A stretch of DNA of 64,000 nt, from the NCBI GenBank assembly GCA_037383845.1, contig JARRON010000023.1, forward strand, positions 71,227-135,226, written 5' to 3'. Below the pieces are notes generated by a model, which saw only the letters and a program-made list of their open reading frames with translations, had not been told where the DNA came from and made no database searches. The DNA comes from JARRON01 sp037383845 (GTDB lineage: Bacteria > Pseudomonadota > Gammaproteobacteria > Steroidobacterales > XN24). The first letter of the stretch is position 1. Every line of letters begins with the position of its first letter. The position numbers and the translations under genes are program-made. Below are positions 25,401 through 34,377 of the stretch, piece by piece.

Positions 25401-27557
25401 ACCGCCACCACCCGCCGTCAGCGCGGCCGCCGTGTCAGGCCCGGTCTCTTCGTCGTCCGCGGCAGGTTTCCGGGCCAGCCACAGAGGCTGGGGCTCCGTC
25501 TCGTCGAAACGGCCCTCGGCGTCGTAGGCGCGCAGCACGAAGCGCAGCTGGCGGGCCGGGCCAGCGAACAGCGCCGGCTCGGGCTGCCACTCGGCGTAAC
25601 CATCGGCGGCCACCGGCAGAACTGCCAGGGGCTCTCCCCGGGTGGACCGGTCGGTGTCGAAGACCCGGACCTCCGAGTGGTCGATGAAGTGGCCGTAATT
25701 GGTGTACTGCCGGAAGCGCACCGGAGGGATCTCGGAATCGCCGGCACCGGAGACCTGCCACAGCGTGCTCGGCCGCGCGGTCACGCTCAGCCGGGGCAGC
25801 GACTCCAGGTTGTCGAACCGGAACCGGATGTCGGTCTGGTCCAGGGCCACGTCGGTGCAGCGCTGCACGTCGGAGGAACTGCGCCCCGGGTCGTCCACGG
25901 GCTCGCCGTCCACGGTGATGCGCATCAGGTTCAGGCCCAGGGGATTCTGGGTGGCCAGTTCCCGCGTAATGCGGGTCACGTCCACGCCTTCGTAGTCGTC
26001 CAGCACGGCCAGCTCGTCGTAGACCACGTCCACGGCGACGAAGGAGTCTTCCCCCTGGATGAAGCCGGCATTGACAACGTCGGTGGCATGCACGTAGCCG
26101 CGGCCCTCGTGTTCGGCCTCGTCCGGGTCAAGGCCCATCTGCTCCCGGACGGTCTCCATGGTCCGAAGCGCCCGCGCCGTGGAAAGGCCCACGTCGTCGC
26201 CGTAGATCATGGCGGTCCGCCGGTCCAGGCGCTCGTTGCCGGTGTAACCGGTGAAGCGCAGGCGGACGTTGGACCTGCCGGCGAGGTCGCCCATGGCGCG
26301 GCGGAGGCTGTCCACGTAGCCTGCGGGGATCACCGGTTTGCCCATGTCCAGGGACAGCGGCGGGATATCGCCCCAGGGCGGGTCGTAGACCCGGGTAACA
26401 CGTTCGGATCCCGCCGCGTCGGGACACAACTGGGGTTCGTCCGGCAGGTCCTGGAGCGGGTCGTCGTGCCAGAACTCCACTTCGATACGACGGTTCAGGT
26501 CACGGCCCCGGGGCGTCTGGTTGGACGCCAGGGGCACATGGGCGCCCTCACCGTCGCTTTCGACCGCGGAAGTCGGCAGGCCGAGGGCCTCCTGCACCGC
26601 CAGGGCCACCCGTCGCGCACGGGCCTTGGAAAGCGCAAGATGGGTGCCGTAGATGGTGGCCGTCCGCCCCGTGAGCCGGGTGTCGTCGGTGTGCCCGGTA
26701 AAGCGCACGGTCACGTTGTCCTTGTCGGCCAGATTGGCAAGGGCCTGGCGGATGTCCTCGATGAACTGTCCCGAAACGCCCAGGGTGTCGTAGTCGTAGT
26801 GCAGCGGGCGGACAAGGTTCTTTACCCGCGCCCGCCGGGCATGCCCTTCCTTGTAGCGCAGCTTGCAGACGGTCTCCATGCGGCAGACCTTGACGCGACG
26901 GATGTCCGCCGGGACCACCACGTCCTGCTGGGCGAGGCGGCTGGTGGGCTCGTCGTACCACACCTCGACTTCCACGCGCCGGTTCAGGGCGCGGCCGGCT
27001 TCCGTGGCGTTGGAGGCCAGCGGACGGGAGTCGCCCGCCCACTCGAAGGAAATGGCTTCCGGCGGCAGGGCCAGCGCGGCCTGGATAAACTCCGCCACCT
27101 CGCCTGCTCGCTCCCGGGACAGGCCGGCGTTGTCGCCGTAGACCTCGGCGAGCCGGGGGGACAGGGGCTGGCTGTCGGCGTGGCCGACCATGTGCAGACG
27201 CACGTTCCGCAGGTGCTGCATGCTGTCCAGCACTTCCCGCAGGCGCGTGATGTAGGACGACGGAATATCCGCGACGCCCGACTCGAACCGGATGGGCGGC
27301 ACCACGTCCCTGAGCTTGACGGTCTCCACGTCGGGGACGACGACGTCCTGATTCTCGATTCGGTCGCCCGCCTGTTCATCCAGCCTTTCGGGATCGTGGG
27401 CCCAGATCATCACCGGCTCGTCCGGTGACAGGTGGCGCTCGGCGGACTCGCCGGGCTGAACCTGGCGGACCGGGCCCGTCTCCTGGGCCCAGGCGGCGGG
27501 AACCATCAGCAGGATGCAGGCCATGCTAAGGGTGCGGACTGGGGTCATGGCGTTCAC
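22440..27557 (-). CDS. three OmpA domains fused to an outer-membrane beta-barrel
   Basis: A 1705-residue secreted protein. Signal peptide about 1-24 (ends AWAQ). Three tandem OmpA-like domains lie at about 88-202, 250-364 and 398-515. Units 1 and 2 keep the peptidoglycan-binding pattern (GHADS or GHTDD, then LS..RA, then GR.LNRR). Unit 3 has GYTGN and lacks the arginine, so it has probably lost binding. A region of about 200 residues with Ig/TonB-plug-like character follows, then about 800 residues of alternating beta-strands rich in aromatic, Asp and Gly residues, consistent with a large outer-membrane barrel. It overlaps the DUF11 gene by 4 bases, so both are made together. Likely role: outer-membrane part of the complex, tied to the cell wall (inference). 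A barrel-first reading is supported by pattern only. Confidence 0.8.
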   Translation of the reverse strand: MNAMTPVRTLSMACILLMVPAAWAQETGPVRQVQPGESAERHLSPDEPVMIWAHDPERLDEQAGDRIENQDVVVPDVETVKLRDVVPPIRFESGVADIPSSYITRLREVLDSMQHLRNVRLHMVGHADSQPLSPRLAEVYGDNAGLSRERAGEVAEFIQAALALPPEAISFEWAGDSRPLASNATEAGRALNRRVEVEVWYDEPTSRLAQQDVVVPADIRRVKVCRMETVCKLRYKEGHARRARVKNLVRPLHYDYDTLGVSGQFIEDIRQALANLADKDNVTVRFTGHTDDTRLTGRTATIYGTHLALSKARARRVALAVQEALGLPTSAVESDGEGAHVPLASNQTPRGRDLNRRIEVEFWHDDPLQDLPDEPQLCPDAAGSERVTRVYDPPWGDIPPLSLDMGKPVIPAGYVDSLRRAMGDLAGRSNVRLRFTGYTGNERLDRRTAMIYGDDVGLSTARALRTMETVREQMGLDPDEAEHEGRGYVHATDVVNAGFIQGEDSFVAVDVVYDELAVLDDYEGVDVTRITRELATQNPLGLNLMRITVDGEPVDDPGRSSSDVQRCTDVALDQTDIRFRFDNLESLPRLSVTARPSTLWQVSGAGDSEIPPVRFRQYTNYGHFIDHSEVRVFDTDRSTRGEPLAVLPVAADGYAEWQPEPALFAGPARQLRFVLRAYDAEGRFDETEPQPLWLARKPAADDEETGPDTAAALTAGGGGPGQDGLLAGYGESDLAVRNIVLGSGTVSVTGSDIPPGHSVWVAGQPVPTDGQGNFAAEIILPTGMHTVEVAVLDENGSGELFLRDLEFKKNDWFYTAMADLTVSENRTTGAADELEGENTPFDYDSAVDGRLAFYVDGEFGEGWNLTASADTREAAVEDMFTNFLDKSPESLFRRIDPDYYYPTFGDDGTVEEMAPTMGKFYVKLERQENHALWGNFDVRYGDNELARVDRGLYGANLRYQSEDMTGFGEHRFAVDGFGAEPGTVGGREAFRGTGGSLYLLARQDLLPGSERIRIEIRDKATGIVSGVSSLRYGQDYDIDYLQGRILLSEPLSAVVTDDLLVRTGGLSGDEAWLVVNYEYTPGFDELDTVAVGGQGHYWVNDYVRLGLTTNHNSDDGAGDSSLNAGDVTVRMSNESWLKLQAAQSEGLVASTWTSSDGGFEFDQPLEAPFVDASAGAHRIDLSLGFADILDGGRGRLSLYHQRLEAGYSGAGLTALSDLDQYGAMFQMPVTADLSVSAKADSSEQDGGLKASSEELNVGYQVTDQWTVSAGVRRDSREDDASAVALTQETGDRTDAVVQAAYDSRGAWTSYGFAQETLSSSGNREDNGRVGVGGSLRLGDRVVIDAEASGGDLGPGGRLGSSYMFSDRTTFYVNYALENERTDNGLRGRHGNLVAGTRSRLSDSASVYVEERYQRSDDVTGLTHATGLTLAPTDRWNLGVDTDIGTLVDRRTGAETERQAAGFRVGYGFDTVQLSTAMEYRFDDTQQADGTWLDRTTWLVRNSFKYQVVPDWRIVGKFNHSESDSSAGDFYDGGFTEAVLGYAFRPVDNDRLNALAKYTYFYNVPGVDQMGSQGLGAEFLQKSHVAALDLSYDVTSSWSVGGKYAYRLGQVSLDRENPNYFDNNAHLVVLRTDLRVRENWEGLLEGRVLDLPDTSERRSGMLVAVYRYLGASMKVGLGYNFTDFSDDLTDLDYDHQGVFLNLVGAM

Positions 27558-30500
27558 CTGTTCGCCTCCCTCGGCAGCGCCGGCCGGTCTACCGGTGTCC
27601 CGAGGCGCCAGAAGATCTCCGGCTCAACGGTCAGGCGATAGGGCTGCTGATGCTGCTGCCAGGCATCCAGGATCAGCGTCTTCATTGCCTCGAGCCGCCG
27701 CTCGACCAGGTCCTCGTCCTCCACGTCGGCCAGGTAGGACAGCCGGAGGGTGGCCGGTGCCTTCAGGAGTTCTTCCATGAGCAGGCCGATCCTGGGCTGC
27801 CACTGGGGCCGCATTTCCACCGTGCCCGGCCTGAAGACCGGGTCGGCCAGGTCCAGGCCCACCACCCGGTGGATGGAAGCGCCGAAGTTGAATTTCAGGG
27901 CCTTGCCTCTCGTGGCCCGCTTGATCTGCACCGGCTCGTTGGACATGCGATAGCCGGACGGCAGGGTGCGGTCGTCCAGTTTCAGGCTGAAGTTGCTGCC
28001 GCGGCCTTCCCGTGGCGTGGCTGCGCAGGTGATATGGAAACGGCCATGGGCGTCGGTGGTGGCAGCCAGGCCCCGGGTGGTGACCACCCGGACACCCTGC
28101 AGGCCGGACTCGCCGCTGTCCTGGAAGCCGTTGCGGTTCCGGTCATCGAAGACCTTGCCCGTCACGTCCGTGCAGTCGAAGGTCGGGTCGGGCACCACGC
28201 GTACCGTGGCCGTGGCCTCGCCGGAAAGGGCGGAACCGGTAAAGCCGTTAACCGCCTGTGCGCGGTTGACATACTCGCCTTCTGTGACGCCCGCGCCGAC
28301 GGTGAGCAGCAGCTTGATGCTCCGCTGGCCCGAACCGGCCACTTCCAGCCCGTTCCACGTCAGCTCCAGGCCGTTGACTTCCGGCTCCACTGGCGTGCCG
28401 TCCAGGCTGGCCGAGCCCTCGACGTAGCGGAAGCCTGCCGGGAAACGGTCCACCACGGCCAGGTCCGGCAGGTTCACGGGCAGCGTGTTACTGACCGTGA
28501 TCGTGTACGGCACCATCTGGCCCCGGCTGACGTTCACCGACGGAGTGGTCTTGGTGATGGCCAGGGCGCCTTCCAGCTCCTGGTCCACCGGGATGTGGTT
28601 GTTGAACAGCTGGCTGGAGCCAGGCACCCGGCTGCCATCCAGTCTCAGGTGCACGTGGTAGGTGGTGCCTTCGCTGCGGGCCGGCACGCTGGCCGGCGGT
28701 GCGAGCTCGGAGACCTGGGCCTCGCAGTAGTCCGTCGTGGCCGGGATGGCGTCGTCGGCGCTTCCAGCGCACAGGGGCACGGAAAGCGGCGCCGTGGTCG
28801 CGTCCGAGTCCGGCGGGATGATCTCCGAGTAACCGGCCAGGTAGTCGCCGCCCCCCGGGGCCGAAACGCTCAGCAGATAGTTGCCGCCGGACGGACAGGC
28901 CGGGTCGGAGAAATTCACGTCGAACTTGTAGAAGCCGTCCGGGCCGGTCACCTGCCCCTGCTGGGCCGGGTCGTCGAAACACGTGCCGGGCAGTGCCGTG
29001 GCGGAACCGGCGTCCAGAAGGCTCAGGGTCGCACCGGACACCGGCGTGCGCACGACCGAATCGTAGACCACACCGTTGGGATCGATGGGCAGATTCAGCT
29101 CGGTGAGGTTCTCTCCGGAGCCCACGACGACGTCCGTGATCTGCTGCAGGCTATTGGTGAACGGCGAGTCAGCGGTTCCCAGCAGGGCCGTTCGCGAACC
29201 GGTCCAGGGCGCTGCGAACCTGACTTCGTAGACGTCGTCGCCGTCGCCGTCATTGGGGACAAGACCCGAGATCCGCCAGCGACCTTCAGCGTCGGTAACC
29301 GTGGTGGTCAGCAGGTCCCCGCTGCGATATAGCTCTACGGTCCAGCCTTCCAGAATCCGTTCCGCCACGCCCAGGACGTTGTCGAAGTCCGCGTCGTGCC
29401 ACGCCGCTCCGCCCAGCACGCCCACGCCCGGGGTGCCGCCCACGTCGATGGAAACGCTGGCTGCGGCCGACTGGGTCGGCGTGTTCCAGCTGACTACACC
29501 GGTATTGGTCACGGTCGTACCGATGGCAAGGTCTTCGGACAGGCGGGCGCGGAAACGCAGCACGGCCTCGTCACCCGGGTCCAGCGGGCCCAGGCCGGCG
29601 CCGTAGTCCGCCACGAGGCGGTTGCCCGTGGCCGTCACGCCCGACGCCGAGCCGTTCAGCAGCGCGCTGCCGGCGATATATTCCAGAGCGCCCGGCGTGT
29701 CCGCGTCCAGGTCGTCGGTGATGACGACCGACAACGCGGGCACCGAGGCGACGTTGCTCACGCGGACCAGGTACTCCAGTTCCGCGCCGGCCACCGCCGG
29801 GCCGCCGCCCACGACGGCCACCTGCTTGGACACCGTCAGCAGCTGGGCGTCGCCGACGATCACCACGGTGGGCTCCGGCCCGGTGGCGGGGTTGCCGTCG
29901 CCGTCTGTCAGCAGGTTTGAGATGTTTTCACCGGCGACCGTCGCCTGGTTGCTGATGACGGTTCCCGAGGGCACCCCGTCGTTGACCCGGAGATCGAACT
30001 GGATGACCGCCGATGCGCCACCGCTGATCGTGCCCTCCCCGTCCGCCGGCACCGGCGGCGTCAGGTCGGACGAAGAAATATCGATGCCGCCGGCCAGCGG
30101 GAACGTCCCGCCGTCCGGCTGCGCCACGGGCAGGCCGTTAAGGGTCGTGCTGTCGGCGACGTAGCTGGTGTTGTCCGGCAGGGCGTCGGCAAGCGTCACG
30201 CTGGTAGCCGCCGTGGCCGCCGAGTTCTGCACGGTGATGGTGTATCGCAGCACATCGCCCGGGTCGACGATGCCCGGCGACGTGCCGTCCTCCTGCAGCT
30301 CCACGCGCTTCTCCGCGTACAGCAGCGGGAAATTGCCCACGATGTCCCGGGTGGGATCGTCGGCGGCGGGCGTGTCCGGGTCGTCGGAGGGCTGATCGCT
30401 CACACCGCTGTTGATGGCGCTCGCGAAGCCCTGGTTGGCGATGATTGTGCCGTCCGCCACGTCCGGGTCGATGACGACATCAAAGGTGATGGTCGCCACC

Positions 30501-33500
30501 GGGTCCGCGGCGTCTTCCGGACTGGCGGGAATGCTTCCGGGCTCGCTCTCGCCGGCGGCGTTGATGGGCATCCCGTCCACCAGCGGCGAGCGCCCGTCCA
30601 CGTCCGCCACCGTCTCCCCGTTCAGGGTCGTGCTACCCGCCACGTAGGCGGTGTTCGCCGGGGTCAGGTCCCGAAGCGTGGCGTCTGACGCGTCGTCGGT
30701 TCCGGTGTTCCGGACGGTGAGCGTATAGCGGAGGGTCTCTCCGGCAAGCAGGACATCCGGATCCGCGGTCAGGTCCGCGGAGGTCTTCTCGACGACGAAG
30801 GCCGGCGCTGAGGTGATGCTGATCTGCGTGGGGTCCTCGTCGCCGGGCACGCCGGGGTCCGACGGTCCGTTGACATTGGGATCGTCACTGAGGGCCAGGA
30901 CGACTCCGCCGGATTCCAGCCCGGCCTGGTTCCGCACCAGGGAGCCATTGGCGATCACCGGGGCAAGATCCACCTCGAAAACCACTGTCACGGACCCACC
31001 GGCCGGGGCGATCGTGAGGTTCCCGACGTCCAGGAGACCGGTGCCGTTGGCTCCGCCCGCCGGGTCCGTCGCCGACGTATCTGCGCCCGCCGGCGCCTCG
31101 ACGACACTGAGGGTGCCTGCGGCGAATGCCGGCGTGCTATTCAGCCTGTCCAGCTCGTCCCGGACCGCAAAACCGGACAGCTCGACGTCGGAGAGATTCT
31201 CGACCCTGAGGGTGTACCGAAGGGTATCGCCCGGGGTCCCGGTCGCAGCCGGGTCCGCGCCGGTCGTGACATTGGCGACGGTCTTCTCGAACAGGAGCTC
31301 ACCGAGGTTGACGGTGTGCGCGTCCTCGTGGTCCAGCACGCCAATCGTGCCGTCGGTGAGTGTGCGAACGTACTCCCGGACGGGCGCGGACGGCTCTGTT
31401 CCCGGCGCGCTGGCCCATGAGGTCGCGCCGGCGACGTTCGTCAGCACCGCATCTTCGCGGGTATCGGTGTCGAGGGCCGCCCGGTAGGTCACCCGCAGGC
31501 GCTCGGACGGGGCCAGGGCCGCGGCATCGGAGAGCATCTCCAGGGTCAGCGTGCAGGCCGGCGCCGCGACGAAGCTCGAGGCGTAGTCCGTCCCCGGGAT
31601 CAGGGCATCGCCCAGGGGCGTGGTCCCGTCGGCGGCAAACCGCTGCACGACGATCTCGTCAGGCGGGGCTGCACACATCCCGCCGGCAGCGATATCAGGC
31701 AGGACGTCGGCAACGGTGATGTTCCAGGCCGTGGCGTCGCCTGTGTTCTGAAGGTCCAGGTAGAAGATGGCCGGCGCCCCCACGCGCATCAGCGGCGGGC
31801 CGCTCTTCTCGAGGGTGATCTCCGGCTCGACGATGGTCATGGGCGGCGTGGTGTCGCCGGCGCCGGGACGCGAGGTGCTGTCGTCCGAATCCCGGAGGTG
31901 GTAGAGATACGACGCGGTGTTGGTGACCAGCAGCCTCACCGTGACCTCGACCACCGCCTGCTCGCCCGCCGGGATGTCTATGCCGTTGACCGGGTCTTCG
32001 ATGACCAGGTTGGTCGCGGTCCCCGTATTGACAGGTGTCCAGGTGCCGGACCCGGCGACCCGCGTCACCTCCACGAACTCCATGTCCGCGGCGGAATCCG
32101 TCAGGTTGTCGAGGATCCGGACGTCATACAGGGGGCTCAGGTGCGGAGTGGACGGCACGGTAATCCGGTAGCTGAACAGTTCCCCGATGGCCGCGGTGTC
32201 CCGGGTGTTCTCCTTGACCAGCGCCGTGGGCGGCTCCCCCTCGATGAGCACCCGGGTCGGGTCCTCGTCGCCATCGATGGTCGGGTCCGCAATGCCGTTC
32301 ACGTAGGGGTCGTCGCTGTCGGCCCCGCCGTCGGCACTGATCATCTGCGCCTGGTTCGTCACCACGGTGCCGTCGATCAGCCCGCTGGCCAGCGTAATAT
32401 CGAACTGGATCGTGACTTCGCTGTTGGCCGGCAGGCTCAGGCCACGGATGTCCAGCAGGCCCGACCCGTTGGTGCCGCCGGACGGATTCGTGTTGGAGAC
32501 GTCTGCCCCCGCCGGGACCGTGCCGGCCACCAGGCTCAGCGAACCGGGCTGGAAAGCAGCTTCGCCATTCAGGGCGCCCATGTCATCCAGCAGCCGGAAG
32601 TCGTCCAGGGGCGCATCGGTGGTGCGCAGCCTGAGCGAATAACGCAGGCGGTCGCCGGGCCCTGCGGTGGTGGTCGGATCCACGCCGGTAGTGAGGTTCG
32701 CCACGGTCTTTTCGAAGAACAGGCCGCTGAGCAGGGAATTCACCGTGTGGGCATCCTGGTGGTCCAGGGTGCCGACGGTGCCGTTGGTCACGGTTCGCAG
32801 ATAGGCCTGGCGCCCGGGCTCGCTGTCGTCCGCGTTGAACCATTCCACCGCACCGGCGACGTTGGTCAGTGCAGTCCCGCTGACCGTGTCCGGATCCAGC
32901 TCGGTGCGGTAATCGATAACGAGCCTTTCGCCGGGAGCAATGCTGGCGGACGGGCTGATCAGCGTGAGGCGAAGTTCGCAGGCCGGCGCCGGCGAGAAGT
33001 CGGCGATAAAGTCCACCCCCGTCTCCAGCGGACCCTTGCCCGGCACCGGGCTTGAACCGTCGGAGGCAAATACCCGCGCCGACAACAGTTCGGGCGCAGC
33101 GTCGCACATGCCGCCGGAGGGACCATCCGGGAGGCGGTCCACCAGCGTCGCGTCCCAGGCCGTGCGGTTGCCGGTGTTCTGAACGTCAATCCGGAAGTCG
33201 GCGGGAACCCCGAGGTTCATGGTGGCCGGGCCGGTCTTGGTCACCGCCAGCTCGGGACCGGCGATGGTCAGGGGCTCGGTGATGCCCCACTCGCCCGGCA
33301 GGGGCTCGTAGAACACGCCCTCGATGAGGCGTCCGAACTCCCACTTGGCCGTGTTGAAGAACGTTGTCCCCGGGGTGTTGACCGGCGTGTCCTCCAGGAC
33401 CACCGTGAGTTCGATGATGATCTGGTCGCCGGCGGGGACTACCGGCAGCCCCTGGAACGTCAGGACACCACCGGCGTTCGTGAAACTGTGGGAGACGGGC

Positions 33501-34141
33501 GCGCCGGTGGCTTCCCAGTAGACCTCGTGGCTGACGTAGGACAGGTCCACGCCGGTGGCGTTGAGGTCGTCGGTCAGGACGATGCTGTGGATGTCGTTGG
33601 GCGAGCCTTCGGTGTTGATGACCGTGTCGGTTCGGGGGCTGTAGAGCACGGGCACGGTGAGGCGATAGGTGAACGGCACCCCGACCGTCGCAGTGGTCTC
33701 GCCCGGCGGATTCTGCTTGTCGATCTTCTCCACCGGGATGAGCAGATTCTGGCAGCCGTCCTTGATGGCGGTAGAGGAGCCGTTGGTGAACCACAGCACG
33801 TGTTCAAGCACGGAATTACAGGAGATATTTCCCGTGTGATCGACGTTGTCGAAGATCACCAGCCAACGCTCCGGGTTGGTGCCTGGCGAGGTGTAGAAAC
33901 TGATGTTGGTGTTGAAGGGGTTGTCCGGAAGGTTGTAGTTCCGGATGGTGCAGTTGCCGTCGATGTTCAGCTGGGAGGGCGCAGGCGTGCCCGTGGCCCC
34001 GTCCAGGGTGCTGTCCGGGTAGTCCGAGCAGTCCTCGGCGCGCACGGTGGCCGCGGCCAGTACCAGCAGGCCGAAGACGACAAACCGCGCCAGCCCCCGG
34101 AGGCTGCCGCTCTTCGCCGTGTGTGCCTTGCTGATATTCAT
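27554..34141 (-). CDS. giant DUF11-repeat surface protein
   Basis: A 2195-residue exported protein with a signal peptide of about 35 residues (ends TVRA). It carries about ten DUF11-type Ig-like repeats, recognisable by recurrent E/TKT starts and YTLTVRNTG-like strands, e.g. FVVEKTSADL and LAITKTTPSV units. Near the C-terminus an SdrD-B/carboxypeptidase-regulatory-like module appears (GKVFDDRNRNGFQDSGESG). The last about 110 residues (DPVFRPGTVEMRPQ..., LRLSYLADVEDEDL..., YRLTVEPEIFWRLG) look like an OmpA-type fold without its binding loops. Such rod-like stalks are usual in adhesins. No LPXTG or autotransporter domain is present, so attachment probably depends on its partner, the overlapping OmpA/barrel protein. 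A c-di-GMP-I riboswitch lies in its leader. Confidence 0.82.
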   Translation of the reverse strand: MNISKAHTAKSGSLRGLARFVVFGLLVLAAATVRAEDCSDYPDSTLDGATGTPAPSQLNIDGNCTIRNYNLPDNPFNTNISFYTSPGTNPERWLVIFDNVDHTGNISCNSVLEHVLWFTNGSSTAIKDGCQNLLIPVEKIDKQNPPGETTATVGVPFTYRLTVPVLYSPRTDTVINTEGSPNDIHSIVLTDDLNATGVDLSYVSHEVYWEATGAPVSHSFTNAGGVLTFQGLPVVPAGDQIIIELTVVLEDTPVNTPGTTFFNTAKWEFGRLIEGVFYEPLPGEWGITEPLTIAGPELAVTKTGPATMNLGVPADFRIDVQNTGNRTAWDATLVDRLPDGPSGGMCDAAPELLSARVFASDGSSPVPGKGPLETGVDFIADFSPAPACELRLTLISPSASIAPGERLVIDYRTELDPDTVSGTALTNVAGAVEWFNADDSEPGRQAYLRTVTNGTVGTLDHQDAHTVNSLLSGLFFEKTVANLTTGVDPTTTAGPGDRLRYSLRLRTTDAPLDDFRLLDDMGALNGEAAFQPGSLSLVAGTVPAGADVSNTNPSGGTNGSGLLDIRGLSLPANSEVTIQFDITLASGLIDGTVVTNQAQMISADGGADSDDPYVNGIADPTIDGDEDPTRVLIEGEPPTALVKENTRDTAAIGELFSYRITVPSTPHLSPLYDVRILDNLTDSAADMEFVEVTRVAGSGTWTPVNTGTATNLVIEDPVNGIDIPAGEQAVVEVTVRLLVTNTASYLYHLRDSDDSTSRPGAGDTTPPMTIVEPEITLEKSGPPLMRVGAPAIFYLDLQNTGDATAWNITVADVLPDIAAGGMCAAPPDEIVVQRFAADGTTPLGDALIPGTDYASSFVAAPACTLTLEMLSDAAALAPSERLRVTYRAALDTDTREDAVLTNVAGATSWASAPGTEPSAPVREYVRTLTDGTIGVLDHEDAHTVNLGELLFEKTVANVTTGADPAATGTPGDTLRYTLRVENLSDVELSGFAVRDELDRLNSTPAFAAGTLSVVEAPAGADTSATDPAGGANGTGLLDVGNLTIAPAGGSVTVVFEVDLAPVIANGSLVRNQAGLESGGVVLALSDDPNVNGPSDPGVPGDEDPTQISITSAPAFVVEKTSADLTADPDVLLAGETLRYTLTVRNTGTDDASDATLRDLTPANTAYVAGSTTLNGETVADVDGRSPLVDGMPINAAGESEPGSIPASPEDAADPVATITFDVVIDPDVADGTIIANQGFASAINSGVSDQPSDDPDTPAADDPTRDIVGNFPLLYAEKRVELQEDGTSPGIVDPGDVLRYTITVQNSAATAATSVTLADALPDNTSYVADSTTLNGLPVAQPDGGTFPLAGGIDISSSDLTPPVPADGEGTISGGASAVIQFDLRVNDGVPSGTVISNQATVAGENISNLLTDGDGNPATGPEPTVVIVGDAQLLTVSKQVAVVGGGPAVAGAELEYLVRVSNVASVPALSVVITDDLDADTPGALEYIAGSALLNGSASGVTATGNRLVADYGAGLGPLDPGDEAVLRFRARLSEDLAIGTTVTNTGVVSWNTPTQSAAASVSIDVGGTPGVGVLGGAAWHDADFDNVLGVAERILEGWTVELYRSGDLLTTTVTDAEGRWRISGLVPNDGDGDDVYEVRFAAPWTGSRTALLGTADSPFTNSLQQITDVVVGSGENLTELNLPIDPNGVVYDSVVRTPVSGATLSLLDAGSATALPGTCFDDPAQQGQVTGPDGFYKFDVNFSDPACPSGGNYLLSVSAPGGGDYLAGYSEIIPPDSDATTAPLSVPLCAGSADDAIPATTDYCEAQVSELAPPASVPARSEGTTYHVHLRLDGSRVPGSSQLFNNHIPVDQELEGALAITKTTPSVNVSRGQMVPYTITVSNTLPVNLPDLAVVDRFPAGFRYVEGSASLDGTPVEPEVNGLELTWNGLEVAGSGQRSIKLLLTVGAGVTEGEYVNRAQAVNGFTGSALSGEATATVRVVPDPTFDCTDVTGKVFDDRNRNGFQDSGESGLQGVRVVTTRGLAATTDAHGRFHITCAATPREGRGSNFSLKLDDRTLPSGYRMSNEPVQIKRATRGKALKFNFGASIHRVVGLDLADPVFRPGTVEMRPQWQPRIGLLMEELLKAPATLRLSYLADVEDEDLVERRLEAMKTLILDAWQQHQQPYRLTVEPEIFWRLGTPVDRPALPREANR

Positions 34142-34207
34142 CTGCGTCCTCGTTCCACTCGTGGTGTCTCACCGAAGGGACCGAGGACAGCCCGTCAGGA
34201 GGGCTGG

Positions 34208-34293
34208 ATTCCGGCGGTCCCGCTGTCGTAGGGCCCTAAGGGCCCGGTAGACCGGTGACTTTGCGTCGCCAACTTTCGATGGCTTTGCCTTTG
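34208..34293 (-). promoter_or_regulatory. c-di-GMP-I (GEMM-I) riboswitch before the DUF11 gene
   Basis: Read on the minus strand, the aptamer begins AGGCAAAGCC, then a stem capped by a GAAA tetraloop (CCATCGAAAGTTGG), then the invariant GACGCAAAG, then ACCGGTCTA opening the second helix, which closes with GACCGCCGG. These match the GEMM-I consensus as in Vibrio Vc2. It starts 85 bases after the end of the preceding gene and ends 66 bases before the DUF11 ATG. An AGCCC/GGGCT hairpin (34205-34189) and a CGGTCCC (34183-34177) complementary to the aptamer's GGGACCG follow; no U-run, so not a simple intrinsic terminator. Confidence 0.87.
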
Positions 34294-34377
34294 TCTGAAT
34301 CGTCTTGAGCGCGTCGCTCTGTTCGTCGGGTCAGTTTTCGTTCCGGATACGTGCCTCTGTGAATCCTGCCGGGCCGG

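Noticed and set aside
25203..27428. 741-codon open frame on the plus strand opposite the OmpA/barrel gene
   Set aside because: It mirrors the codon pattern of the minus-strand gene, has no ribosome binding site and gives a low-complexity His/Gly/Arg-rich product with no domain.
27650..29332. 560-codon plus-strand frame opposite the DUF11 gene
   Set aside because: Antisense shadow; no domain, no Shine-Dalgarno, conflicting with a well-supported gene.
27554..34141. Autotransporter or LPXTG adhesin
   Set aside because: The DUF11 protein has neither a C-terminal barrel nor a sorting signal; surface attachment must use partners.
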